Assembly (NCBI GenBank): GCA_903839035.1
Contig: CAIMAQ010000010.1
Location: 1-51,170, forward strand
Source: an uncultured Opitutia bacterium
Lineage (GTDB): Bacteria; Verrucomicrobiota; Verrucomicrobiia; Opitutales; Opitutaceae
Direction: 5' to 3'
DNA length: 51,170 nt
Shown: in pieces, positions 24,982 through 32,943 of the stretch
Position numbering within the stretch: the first letter of the stretch is position 1
How the letters are laid out: every line of letters begins with the position of its first letter
The notes under the pieces: generated by a model
Told to the model about the DNA's origin: nothing
What the model saw: the letters and a program-made list of their open reading frames with translations, nothing else
The model's database searches: none
Position numbers and translations under genes: made by a program

Positions 24982-26616
24982 TTGAGGAAAATCTTTCCGC
25001 CCTTGTTGCTGGCCCTCGTGCTGGCGGCCCCCGGGCTGGGCGCCGGATCGCTGGCCTCCCGCGTCATTCTCCTGGCCAACCGCGACGATCCCGACTCGCT
25101 GCGGATCGCGGAGCACTACGCCGCGCGCCGAGGCGTGCCATGGGAAAACATCCTCGCCCTCCCCATGGCGCAGACCGAGACCATCAGCTGGCCGGAGTTC
25201 GTGGCGACGATCTGGCAGCCGGTGCAGGACGAACTCGTACGGCGCTCGTGGATCGACGCGATCCCGATGGCACTGACGGACCCGGTGGGCCGGAAGAAAT
25301 ACGCCATTGGCGGGCACCGCATTTCCTATCTCGTGATTTGCCGCGGCGTGCCGTTGCGCATTGCGAATGCGCCCGAGCTGTCCGCGCCGCGGCCGCCGCC
25401 GTTTGACCGGGCCGAACTGTGCACCAATGAGGGCGCGGTCGATTCCGAGCTGAGCCTGCTGACGCAGACGAATTACCCGGTCAACGGCTTCGTGCCGAAC
25501 CCGCTGTATCGCAATGACGCCCCGACCGGGTGGGAGCGGGCGGCGGTCGTGAAAGTGGCGCGGCTCGACGGGCCGACCGCCGCGGACGCCCTGGCACTGG
25601 TCGACCGCGCCATCTTCGCCGAGCGCACCGGCCTGCTTGGACGCGCCTACGTGGATGTGGCGAACAAGCACCCGGACGGCGACCGCTGGCTCGAGTCGGC
25701 GGCGGCGCAGCTCACGGCGCTGGGCTTCGACCTCGAGGTGGAGCGGACGCCCGCCACTTTTCCCCTCACGGCGCGCTTCGATGCGCCAGTGCTCTACTTC
25801 GGCTGGTACGCCGGTGACCTGACCGGGCCGTTCACGCTGCGGGGGTTTCAATTTCCGCCCGGCGCCATCGCGGTCCATATCCACAGTTTTTCCGCCGCCA
25901 CGCTGCGGTCCGCCACCGCCGGCTGGTGCGGACCGCTGGTGGCGCGCGGGGTGACGGCGACGGTCGGGAATGTCTATGAACCCTACCTCGATTTTCTGCA
26001 CCGGCCGGATCTGCTCCTGCAGGCGCTGGCGCGGGGCGAGACGTTTGGGGATGCGGCGTATTTTGCCGAACCGGTGCTGAGCTGGCAGGCGATCGCGATT
26101 GGCGATCCGCTGTACCGGCCCTTCGCGCGGTCCTGGGCGGACCAATGGCAGGGACGGGCCGGGCTGCCTGTCCGGCTGGCGGGTTATGCCACGCTCCGGG
26201 AAGTTCACCTGCTGGAAGCCAGGCATCAGCCGGTGGAGGCACTCGCCATCGCGCGCGCGACCCTGGCGGCGCAGCCCACACTCGCGCTGGGTTTTACCTT
26301 GGCCCGCGAACGGGAACAGGCGGGCGACCCGGCTGGGGCCGCGCGCGCGCTGCAGTTTGCCAGCCGGCTGACCGAGTTTCCACCCGACGACTGGGCGCTC
26401 GCGCTCGAAGCGGGCAGGTTGTTGCAGCGCAGCCATGTGCCGGCCCAGGCCCGGAATATCTACGTCCATCTCCTGCAGGATCCGGCACTGCCCGCCGAAT
26501 TGCGGGAGCCCGCGTTGCGCGAAGGCAGTGCGGCGGCCCTCGCCGCGGGTGACCAGGAGCTGGCCCTGGAATGGGCCCGCGAACTCGGGCGGCTCGTTCC
26601 CGGGGAAAGAAAATAG
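24982..26616 (+). CDS. TIGR03790-family exported protein
   Basis: The product is about 544 aa. No ATG lies near the 5' end of the conserved region. TTG at 24982 (or TTG at 24973) gives a signal peptide, RKIFPPLLLALVLAAPGLGA. The TIGR03790 pattern follows: VILLANRDDPDSLRIAEHYA, RRGVPWENIL, YFGWYAGDL, HIHSFSAATLRS, WCGPLVARGVTATVGNVYEP and AIAIGDPLYRPF. The last 150 residues are TPR-like helices (ALAIARATLAAQPTLALGF). The layout recalls C25-type peptidases but the expected His and Cys are missing. Function is unknown. Confidence 0.75.
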   Translation: MRKIFPPLLLALVLAAPGLGAGSLASRVILLANRDDPDSLRIAEHYAARRGVPWENILALPMAQTETISWPEFVATIWQPVQDELVRRSWIDAIPMALTDPVGRKKYAIGGHRISYLVICRGVPLRIANAPELSAPRPPPFDRAELCTNEGAVDSELSLLTQTNYPVNGFVPNPLYRNDAPTGWERAAVVKVARLDGPTAADALALVDRAIFAERTGLLGRAYVDVANKHPDGDRWLESAAAQLTALGFDLEVERTPATFPLTARFDAPVLYFGWYAGDLTGPFTLRGFQFPPGAIAVHIHSFSAATLRSATAGWCGPLVARGVTATVGNVYEPYLDFLHRPDLLLQALARGETFGDAAYFAEPVLSWQAIAIGDPLYRPFARSWADQWQGRAGLPVRLAGYATLREVHLLEARHQPVEALAIARATLAAQPTLALGFTLAREREQAGDPAGAARALQFASRLTEFPPDDWALALEAGRLLQRSHVPAQARNIYVHLLQDPALPAELREPALREGSAAALAAGDQELALEWARELGRLVPGERK

Positions 26617-26640
26617 CGCGGCCGGTGAGGGCCGCGCTAC
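26604..26640 (-). terminator. Intrinsic terminator of clpP
   Basis: TAGCGCGGCC (26614-26623) and GGCCGCGCTA (26630-26639) form a perfect 10-bp stem with a 6-nt loop. On the minus strand the stem is followed by TTTTCTTT, a good U-tract, 26 bases past the clpP stop. The stem includes the stop codon of the convergent TIGR03790 gene. Confidence 0.75.
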
Positions 26641-26665
26641 GGGGAAGGGAACAGGGAAAACCGAC

Positions 26666-27322
26666 TCAGACCTTGTCCACGATGCGGTCAGCCAGGCCGT
26701 AGGCGATGGCTTCCTCGGCATTGAGGTAGAAGTCGCGGTCGGTGTCGCGGTTGATGCGCTCGAGCGGCTGGCCCGAGGCGGTGGCGAGGATCTGGTTCAA
26801 CTCGGCGCGGATCTTTTCCATTTCCTTCGCCTGGATGTTGATGTCCGTGGCCGGGCCGACCATGCGGCCGGAGATGAGGGGCTGGTGGATGAGCACGCGC
26901 GAATGCGGGTAGAGCAGCCGGCGGCCCTTCGGCGCGCCCGACAGCAGGATGGAACCCATCGAGGCGGCCATGCCCGTGACGACCACGGTGATGGGCGAGG
27001 TGATGAGCTTCATCGTGTCATACACGGCCATGCCGGCGGTGATGGAGCCACCGGGTGAGTTGATGTAGAAGGTGATCTCCTTGCCGGGGGCGACGCCCTC
27101 GAGGTAGAGCAGTTTCTCGGTGATGTCCTTGGCCGTCTCGTCGGTCACGGCGCCCCACAGGAAGATTTTCCGCTGCGCGAGAAACTTCTTCTGGATCAGC
27201 ATCGCCACCGGACCGGCGCCTTCCTTTTTGGCCGCCTTGGTTTCCGGCTCGTCGTCGTCCTCGTCCTCATCGGCACGGGGGAGCGGGGCGGACAGGGCGG
27301 GTTGAAGATTGTCGAAATGCAT
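26666..27322 (-). CDS. clpP: ClpP-type ATP-dependent serine protease subunit
   Basis: The product is 218 aa. The catalytic triad is readable: Ser121 in VTGMAASMGSILLSG, His146 in SRVLIHQPL, and Asp in NRDTDRDFYL (about 193-197). FYINSPGGSITAGMAVYDTM is the oxyanion-loop region. ClpP forms a double-heptamer chamber that degrades proteins fed by a Clp ATPase. The N-terminus is unusual, with about 40 extra residues including the acidic run DEDEDDDEPE (18-27) and KKEGAGP. The usual Q-P-x-G-G stretch after the His reads QPLISGRMVGPATD. No tig or clpX is adjacent. Confidence 0.9.
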   Translation of the reverse strand: MHFDNLQPALSAPLPRADEDEDDDEPETKAAKKEGAGPVAMLIQKKFLAQRKIFLWGAVTDETAKDITEKLLYLEGVAPGKEITFYINSPGGSITAGMAVYDTMKLITSPITVVVTGMAASMGSILLSGAPKGRRLLYPHSRVLIHQPLISGRMVGPATDINIQAKEMEKIRAELNQILATASGQPLERINRDTDRDFYLNAEEAIAYGLADRIVDKV

Positions 27323-27401
27323 AGGCCCCGAAGGTTGGCGGGCTTCGGGCAGTTGGCAAGTGGGTTTGCCCGTTTCCCGTGTCAGCGGGCCGGCAATTTT
27401 A

Positions 27402-27469
27402 ACCGCTAAGCTCGCAAAGCGCGCGAAGTTCCAAGCTTTGGCCTTCGCGGCCTTTGCGAGCTTTGCGGT
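27402..27469. repeat. 27-bp inverted repeat between clpP and ade
   Basis: The left arm 27402-27428 (beginning ACCGCTAAGCTCGCAAAG) and right arm 27443-27469 (ending CTTTGCGAGCTTTGCGGT) are complementary at about 24 of 27 positions, with a 14-nt loop. It lies between two divergent genes. The GCAAAG/GCGAAG units resemble the repeats at 36912-37071. Confidence 0.8.
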
Positions 27470-27529
27470 GATCAACCTGGATGGAATCCGGGGCTCGAGC
27501 GGGGATTGCCAATCCCTACGCCCAGCACC

Positions 27530-29176
27530 ATGAGTTGGGGCATGAGCATCCAACGCATCTCCGGCCGCATCGTCGATGTGCACCAGCGGACCGAGTTTCC
27601 CGGCACGATCGAGGTGGCCGGCGGAGTCATCCGCCGGATCACGCGCGATGACCGGGTCCGGAGCCGGCGGCTGTTGCTGCCCGGGCTGGTGGACGCGCAC
27701 ATCCACATCGAGAGCTCGATGCTGCCGCCGGCGGAGTTTGCGCGCCATGCCGTCGTGCATGGCACGGTGGCGACCGTGTCGGATCCGCACGAGATCGCGA
27801 ACGTGCTCGGGGTGGCCGGCGTGGACTACATGATCGCGGACGGGCGGCGCTCGCCGTTCAAGTTTTACTTCGGCGCGTCACCGTGCGTGCCGGCGACGAC
27901 CTTTGAGACGGCCGGGGCGAAGCTGGATGTGCGCGCCGTGGCGAAACTGCTGGCGCGGCCCGAGGTCAGGTTTCTCGCCGAGGTGATGAATTTTCCCGGG
28001 GTCCTGGCCGGTGACCCGTCGCTGCGCGCGATGATCGCGGCGGCGAAAAAGCGCGGCAAACCGGTGGACGGCCATGCGCCCGGCCTGCGCGGCCAGCTGG
28101 CCGCGCGGTATGCGGCGGCCGGCATCACGACGGACCACGAATGCTTCACGCTGGGCGAGGCGAAGGACAAGCTGGCGGCGGGAATGGAGATTCTCATCCG
28201 CGAAGGCTCGGCGGCGCGGAATTTCGCGGCCCTGGCGCCGCTGCTGAAGACCGACGCGGCGCACTGCATGTTCTGCTGCGACGACCTGCATCCCGACCTG
28301 CTGATGGTGCGGCATCTCGACGAGCACGTGCGCCGGGCGCTCGCGCTGGGGGCCGACCGCTTTGACGTGATCGCCTGCGCGACGGTCAACCCGGTGCGGC
28401 ACTACGGCCTCGCCGTCGGTCTGCTGCGCGCCGGCGACCCGGCGGATTTCATCGAGGTGGAGAGCTGGAGAAATTTCCGCGTGCGCCGCACCTGGCTCGA
28501 CGGCCGGCTCGTGGCCGCGGGCGGCCGCAGCCGGCTGCCCCGTCAATCGGCCCGGATCGTCAACCAATTCCGCGCGTGGCCGCGGCGGGCGGCGGATTTC
28601 GCCGTCCCGGCGGGAAAGGGGAAAATCAACGTCATCCAGGCGCTCAACGGCCAGTTGATCACCCGCCGGTTGCGGCTGCCGGCGCGGGTGGAAGCTGGAC
28701 AGGTCGTGGCCGATCCCGCGCGCGATCTTCTCAAGATCGCCGTGATCAACCGCTATGCGCGGTCCGCGCCAGTGGCGGTGGGCTTTATCCGGGGCTTCGG
28801 GCTGCGGACGGGCGCGCTGGCCTCGTCGGTGGCGCACGATTCCCACAACATCGTGGCGGTCGGGGCGGACGACGCCTCGCTGGCGGCCGCGGTGAATCTC
28901 GTGATCGCGCACCGGGGCGGGATCAGCGTGGTGGACGGGGGGCGGAAGGCGGTGCTGCCGCTGCCAATCGCGGGCCTGATGTCCGACGCCGACGGCCGGA
29001 CGGTGGCGCGGCGCTACACGGCACTCGATGCGCGGGCGAAGCAGCTGGGTTCGCGGCTGGATGCGCCCTTCATGACGCTCTCCTTCATGGCGCTGCTGGT
29101 CATTCCGGATTTGAAGCTCAGCGACCGCGGGTTGTTCTCCGGGACGCAGTGGGCGTTTGTGCCGCGGCAGGGCTGA
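27530..29176 (+). CDS. ade: Adenine deaminase
   Basis: The product is 548 aa. It deaminates adenine to hypoxanthine with a binuclear metal site of the amidohydrolase superfamily. The family-specific stretch LLPGLVDAHIHIESSMLPPA (about residues 45-64) carries the HxH ligands; VSDPHEIANVLGVAG, KPVDGHAPGL, TTDHECFTLGEA and HCMFCCDDLHPDLL follow. The C-terminal part (SVAHDSHNIVAVGADDASLA) is also characteristic. ATG 27530 and ATG 27542 are both possible starts, and neither has a clear ribosome binding site. No purine riboswitch is visible upstream. Confidence 0.93.
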   Translation: MSWGMSIQRISGRIVDVHQRTEFPGTIEVAGGVIRRITRDDRVRSRRLLLPGLVDAHIHIESSMLPPAEFARHAVVHGTVATVSDPHEIANVLGVAGVDYMIADGRRSPFKFYFGASPCVPATTFETAGAKLDVRAVAKLLARPEVRFLAEVMNFPGVLAGDPSLRAMIAAAKKRGKPVDGHAPGLRGQLAARYAAAGITTDHECFTLGEAKDKLAAGMEILIREGSAARNFAALAPLLKTDAAHCMFCCDDLHPDLLMVRHLDEHVRRALALGADRFDVIACATVNPVRHYGLAVGLLRAGDPADFIEVESWRNFRVRRTWLDGRLVAAGGRSRLPRQSARIVNQFRAWPRRAADFAVPAGKGKINVIQALNGQLITRRLRLPARVEAGQVVADPARDLLKIAVINRYARSAPVAVGFIRGFGLRTGALASSVAHDSHNIVAVGADDASLAAAVNLVIAHRGGISVVDGGRKAVLPLPIAGLMSDADGRTVARRYTALDARAKQLGSRLDAPFMTLSFMALLVIPDLKLSDRGLFSGTQWAFVPRQG

Positions 29177-29240
29177 ACGGCCCTAGGGCAGAAAGGGGTT
29201 TTCGGTTTACGCCGGTGTCTTCCTGCACCATTTCCGAGCG

Positions 29241-30842
29241 ATGCCCCCGCCGGAAAAACTGCTGAAGATGCGTGACCAGTTCCTCGACTGCTGGCGGGGC
29301 CGGTGGCTGGAGCTGGCGGGCAAACTGGTGAACATCGCCTGCGTGGTGATCGCGCTGGGCTGGTTTCTCCCGCTGTTCTTCACCCACATCAAGATCATCA
29401 CCCAGCCGGGGCCGCAGGAGTACAACGAGCCGGCGATCTGGCATGTGACCTGGCTGCTGGATCACGGCCGGAATCCCTACACCGCGAATGAGCTGCCCGG
29501 GGCGGCGTACTGCTTCGATCCCCTCTACAATTACCTGATGCTGGCGCTCGAGCCGCTGATCGGGATCGACTACAGTTCGCACCGTCTCGTCAACCTGGTG
29601 CTGCTGATGCTGTCGCTGGCGGTGCTGGTGCGCCTGATGCTCAAGGCGGGCACGGGGCTGGGCATCGCGCTGCTGACCGCGGTGTTTTACCACTGGATGT
29701 GTCTCGACAACATCATGATCACGGCGCGGCCCGACCTGCTGGGCTGGCTGTTCTTCCTGCTCGGCATCCTGGTGCCGTGGGAGCGCAACTACACCCGCGG
29801 TTCCGTGGTTTTCGGCCTCGTCTGCGCCTTCATCGCCTTTCACACTAAGTTTTACTTTGCGCTGGCGGGCTGCGCGACGCTGCTGGGCAGCTTCATCGTG
29901 CGCGACAAGTGGGCGTCCTGCGTGCTGGGGGTGAAGTTTTTTGCGCTCCTCGGGCTGTCATTTGTCGCCTGCTGCATCATCTTCCCGTACTATTACATCG
30001 AGACCGTGGTCGTGCAGCGCGGCGGGGCGGCGCTGAACTCGAACGACGAGATCTCGATCATGCACACGCTGATGCTGTTTGGCCGGGCATGGCCGTTCAT
30101 GCTGCTCATGCTCTACGGCCTCGGCACCTGGATCTGGCGGCGGCATGTCGTCCGGCGCGCGGGGCAGTCGCCGAACCGGCCGGAGGACCGGCGGTTCGTG
30201 GCGCTCGGCCTGGTCTTCATGATCTTCCTGGGGATCGTCTACTTCTTCATGGGGCGCAATGCGGGCGCCTATTTCACCTATCACCTACACCTGCTGTTCC
30301 CGCTGATGTTTGTGCTGGCCGCCTACGCGATCAACCGACCGTGGGTGCGGATCGGCTTCGGCGTGCTGCTGGCGGTGTTTGTCATGAACTGGCTGAAGAT
30401 TCCCCCCGTGCCTGATTCGGACGCCCCCTACCGGCGGATCGAGCAATTGATCTTCTCCGCGCGCGGTGACGTGCTGGGCATCGCGTCCACCACCGACATC
30501 TTCGAGCGCGCGGGCCGGCGGGTGCTGCACAACGGCAACACGATGTTCATCGGCTTTGCCTTTGCCGACAACGGCGCCGGCCGCGACCCCAAGATCGCGG
30601 TGCTGGGCCAGAACTATGACGCGACGATCGCCGAAGTGACCCGCAAGGTGAAGGCGCGCGAGTACGCCCTGGTGCTGACCGAGTTTGATGCCCCGTATTT
30701 CTGCTCCGAGGAGATCCTGAAGCAAAACTACGATAAGGAGGAGCAGATCGATTATTACACCTACTTCGGGCACAGCCCGGTGCGCGTCTGGCGCCCGAAG
30801 CCCCGCGAAGGTGAAGTGCCCGCGGCCGGCAGCCCGCCCTGA
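29241..30842 (+). CDS. Polytopic membrane protein, GT-C glycosyltransferase-like
   Basis: The product is 533 aa. A short N-terminal cytoplasmic segment precedes helix 1 (NIACVVIALGWFLPLFF), and roughly 9-11 helices run to about residue 395. The first loop contains QPGPQEYNEPAIWHVTWLLD and NPYTANELPGAAYCFDPLYN, similar in position to the acidic-residue loop of GT39/ArnT-like GT-C enzymes. About 130 soluble residues form the C-terminus (PYRRIEQLIFSARGDVLGIA). GT-C enzymes transfer sugars from lipid carriers in the periplasm. That role is inferred from layout only; no cell-envelope sugar genes adjoin it. Confidence 0.6.
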   Translation: MPPPEKLLKMRDQFLDCWRGRWLELAGKLVNIACVVIALGWFLPLFFTHIKIITQPGPQEYNEPAIWHVTWLLDHGRNPYTANELPGAAYCFDPLYNYLMLALEPLIGIDYSSHRLVNLVLLMLSLAVLVRLMLKAGTGLGIALLTAVFYHWMCLDNIMITARPDLLGWLFFLLGILVPWERNYTRGSVVFGLVCAFIAFHTKFYFALAGCATLLGSFIVRDKWASCVLGVKFFALLGLSFVACCIIFPYYYIETVVVQRGGAALNSNDEISIMHTLMLFGRAWPFMLLMLYGLGTWIWRRHVVRRAGQSPNRPEDRRFVALGLVFMIFLGIVYFFMGRNAGAYFTYHLHLLFPLMFVLAAYAINRPWVRIGFGVLLAVFVMNWLKIPPVPDSDAPYRRIEQLIFSARGDVLGIASTTDIFERAGRRVLHNGNTMFIGFAFADNGAGRDPKIAVLGQNYDATIAEVTRKVKAREYALVLTEFDAPYFCSEEILKQNYDKEEQIDYYTYFGHSPVRVWRPKPREGEVPAAGSPP

Positions 30843-30857
30843 GCCGGCGCCGCCTCC

Positions 30858-31403
30858 TCAGATCAGGCCGAGCTTCATCTTCCCCTCTTCGCTGATCATG
30901 GACTGGTTCCAGGCTGGTTCCCAGGTGATGCGGACGTCGGCGTCGGAGACGCCGGGAATGAGCAAAATCTTGTCCTTGGCGTCCGCGGCGATGGCGGGGC
31001 CCATGCCGCAGCCGGGCGCGGTCAGCGTCATGGCGATGTCCACCTTGTGGGCGCCGTCGTCGCGCTTCGAGATGTCCATCGAGTAAACGAGGCCGAGGTC
31101 GACGATGTTCACGGGAATCTCGGGATCGTAAACCTTGCGGAGCTGGTCCCAGACGGCGGCGGGATCGGGGGCGCCGTTGGCGAGCGTGGTGGCGGTCACG
31201 GTGGTGGCGGCCACGGTCTCGCCGAGGGCGTCGCCATCCTTGGCGTCGATGCGGAAGAGGCCGAAATCCGTCGTGACGGTGAAGTTGCCGCCGAGGGTCT
31301 GGGAAATGGTGATGCGCGTGCCGGCGGACAGCGGGGTCTTGTCCCCGGAGGGAATCTGCGTCGCGGTGACGTCGCGGGAGAGGAGGCGGTCGTTATTGGG
31401 CAT
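30858..31403 (-). CDS. sufT: SufT-type Fe-S assembly protein (MIP18/DUF59 domain)
   Basis: The product is 181 aa. Residues about 80-175 are a DUF59/MIP18 domain: VWDQLRKVYDPEIPVNIVDL, GLVYSMDIS, then IAMTLTAPGCGMGPAIAADA with the conserved Cys, and VRITWEPAWNQSMIS. The N-terminal 75 residues (LSAGTRITISQTLGGNFTV) match the extra domain of SufT proteins (TIGR03406). SufT helps Fe-S cluster maturation, mainly under high demand. It is the last gene of the fur-sufC-sufB-sufD-sufT series and is separated from sufD by a 118-bp spacer with an inverted repeat. Confidence 0.87.
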   Translation of the reverse strand: MPNNDRLLSRDVTATQIPSGDKTPLSAGTRITISQTLGGNFTVTTDFGLFRIDAKDGDALGETVAATTVTATTLANGAPDPAAVWDQLRKVYDPEIPVNIVDLGLVYSMDISKRDDGAHKVDIAMTLTAPGCGMGPAIAADAKDKILLIPGVSDADVRITWEPAWNQSMISEEGKMKLGLI

Positions 31404-31409
31404 GGCTCT

Positions 31410-31513
31410 GTAAGGTGTCAGGGGTAAGTTGTAAGGTATGAGTCGTGCGCCGGGTTAGAGTCGGACGAGGTCGGGCGTGAGTGGGTTAGCCTTAAACCTT
31501 AAAACTTAAACCT
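31410..31513. repeat. AT-rich inverted repeat of the TAAGGTTTAAG family (copy 2)
   Basis: TAAGTTGTAAGGT (31425-31437) pairs with ACCTTAAAACTTA (31496-31508), 12 of 13 positions. The arms are flanked by further TAAGG/TTAAACC units and separated by about 58 nt. It occupies the sufD-sufT spacer. Confidence 0.75.
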
Positions 31514-31521
31514 GATCGCGC

Positions 31522-32850
31522 CTAAACCGGCGGATTGAATTTGATTTTGATCAGGCCGATGAGGGCGTCGTGCAGCGGCGCATGGTCGAGCTTGCTGAGA
31601 ACCTCCTCGAAGAAGCCAAAGGTGAGCAGCTCGTCGGCGTCGGCCTTGGGAATGCCGCGGGCCTGAAGGTAGAATTCCTGCTCGGCGTCAATGCGGCTGG
31701 AGGTGGCGCCGTGGGTGCAGCGGACGTCGTTGGCCTGGATCTCGAGGCCGGGGAGGGAGTTGGCCTCGGCATCGTCGCTGAGCATCAGGTTGCGGTTGCT
31801 CTGGTAGGCGTCGGTCTTCTGCGCGTCGGGATCCACGACGATCAGGCCGGAGAAGATGGTCTTGGCCGAGCCGAGCAGCGCGTTTTTGTAGAGCAGGTTC
31901 GAGCTGGTGTGCGGCGCCTGGTGGATCTGCAGGGTGCGCTGGTCGAACTCCTGCGTGCCGTGCGCGACGGTGAGCGCGAGCATCTCGCTGTGGGCGCCGG
32001 GCGCCTGCAGCTGGCTGTGGCTCTCGTGCCGCGACTGGCGGCCGCCGAGGTGGAGGTTGAGCGCGAGCACCCGGGCGTCGCGGCGGGCGACGGTGGAATT
32101 GGACTGGAAGGAAAGGGTCGCGCGCGACCAGTTCTGGGCGGCGACGTAGGTCAGCGCCGCCCCGTGGCTGGCGTAGAGGTCGTTGCGGCCGCAGGCGAAG
32201 TGGGCGCCGTCGCCGGCGGAGCGGAAGAAATCCACGACGGTGGCCTTGGTGCCCGGCTCGGCGATGACGAGGGTGTGTGGGAAAACCGCGGCGCCGGCTC
32301 CGGCGGCGTAGTGAAACACCGCGAGCGGCAACGCGATCTCGACGCCCTTGGGCAGGTAGACAAACGCGCCGTCCGCCAGCAGGGCGGTGTGAAGGGCGGA
32401 GAACTTCTCGGAGCCCTGTTTGGGCGGCTGGGCCAGCAGGTGGGCCTTCACCAGGTCGCCGTGCTTGAGCAGGGCGTGCTGCAGGGTTTCGAAGATCACG
32501 CCCTGTTTTGTCAGTTCGGCCGAGATGGGTTCCTGCGCGACCAGGCGGTTGTTGGCGAAGACGAGCTTGCCGGCCTTGGCAATGCCGATGGGCGCGTGGC
32601 CGAGACCGGCGGGCGTGACGGCGGGCGGCAGGGTGTAGCCGTCGAGCTTGAGGCCGGTAAGGGTGGCGAAGCGCCAGGATTCATCGGTGCGCTTGGGCAG
32701 CGGCAGCGCCAGAAAACGGGCCCAGGCCTCGCGCTTCCGGTCCAGCCACCAGGCGGGCAGGTGGGAGACGGACGCGAGGTGCGCGGCGAACAGCTCGGGC
32801 GTGAAGCTGCCGATGGCGGGATCGGCGAGAGTGAGTGAGGGAGCGGACAT
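31522..32850 (-). CDS. sufD: Fe-S cluster assembly protein SufD
   Basis: The product is 442 aa. The C-terminal SufBD beta-helix is clear: SNSTVARRDARVLALNLHLG, HTSSNLLYKNALLGSAKTIF, VVDPDAQKTDAYQSNRNLML, and the end block RCTHGATSSRIDAEQEFYLQ, which includes the functional His. It pairs with SufB and SufC in the SufBC2D scaffold that builds [4Fe-4S] clusters in the cytoplasm. The N-terminal part (LPAWWLDRKREAWARFLALP) is the usual helical lead. It is downstream of sufB on the same strand across a 93-bp spacer that holds a 20-bp inverted repeat. Confidence 0.93.
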   Translation of the reverse strand: MSAPSLTLADPAIGSFTPELFAAHLASVSHLPAWWLDRKREAWARFLALPLPKRTDESWRFATLTGLKLDGYTLPPAVTPAGLGHAPIGIAKAGKLVFANNRLVAQEPISAELTKQGVIFETLQHALLKHGDLVKAHLLAQPPKQGSEKFSALHTALLADGAFVYLPKGVEIALPLAVFHYAAGAGAAVFPHTLVIAEPGTKATVVDFFRSAGDGAHFACGRNDLYASHGAALTYVAAQNWSRATLSFQSNSTVARRDARVLALNLHLGGRQSRHESHSQLQAPGAHSEMLALTVAHGTQEFDQRTLQIHQAPHTSSNLLYKNALLGSAKTIFSGLIVVDPDAQKTDAYQSNRNLMLSDDAEANSLPGLEIQANDVRCTHGATSSRIDAEQEFYLQARGIPKADADELLTFGFFEEVLSKLDHAPLHDALIGLIKIKFNPPV

Positions 32851-32857
32851 CTGAAAA

Positions 32858-32935
32858 GTGTTAGGTGTTAGGTTTTAAGTGTTAGGTTTCGGAAGTGTGT
32901 TCGGTCGTAACACGTAAAACGTAACACTTAACACG
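32858..32935. repeat. AT-rich inverted repeat in the sufB-sufD spacer (copy 3, TGTTA variant)
   Basis: GTGTTAGGTTTTAAGTGTTA (32865-32884) pairs with TAACACGTAAAACGTAACAC (32908-32927) at 18 of 20 positions, with a 23-nt loop. Extra GTGTTAGG units extend the left side. The layout and placement match copies 1, 2 and 5, but the unit is TGTTAGG rather than TAAGGTT. Confidence 0.8.
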
Positions 32936-32943
32936 CGTCGGCT

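Noticed and set aside
27470-27529. Purine riboswitch before adenine deaminase
   Set aside because: The leader has no match to the conserved purine aptamer junctions and is too short after the inverted repeat.
31404-32943. CRISPR-like repetition in the suf spacers
   Set aside because: The units are 7-8 nt, degenerate and arranged as inverted arms, without regular spacers or cas genes.
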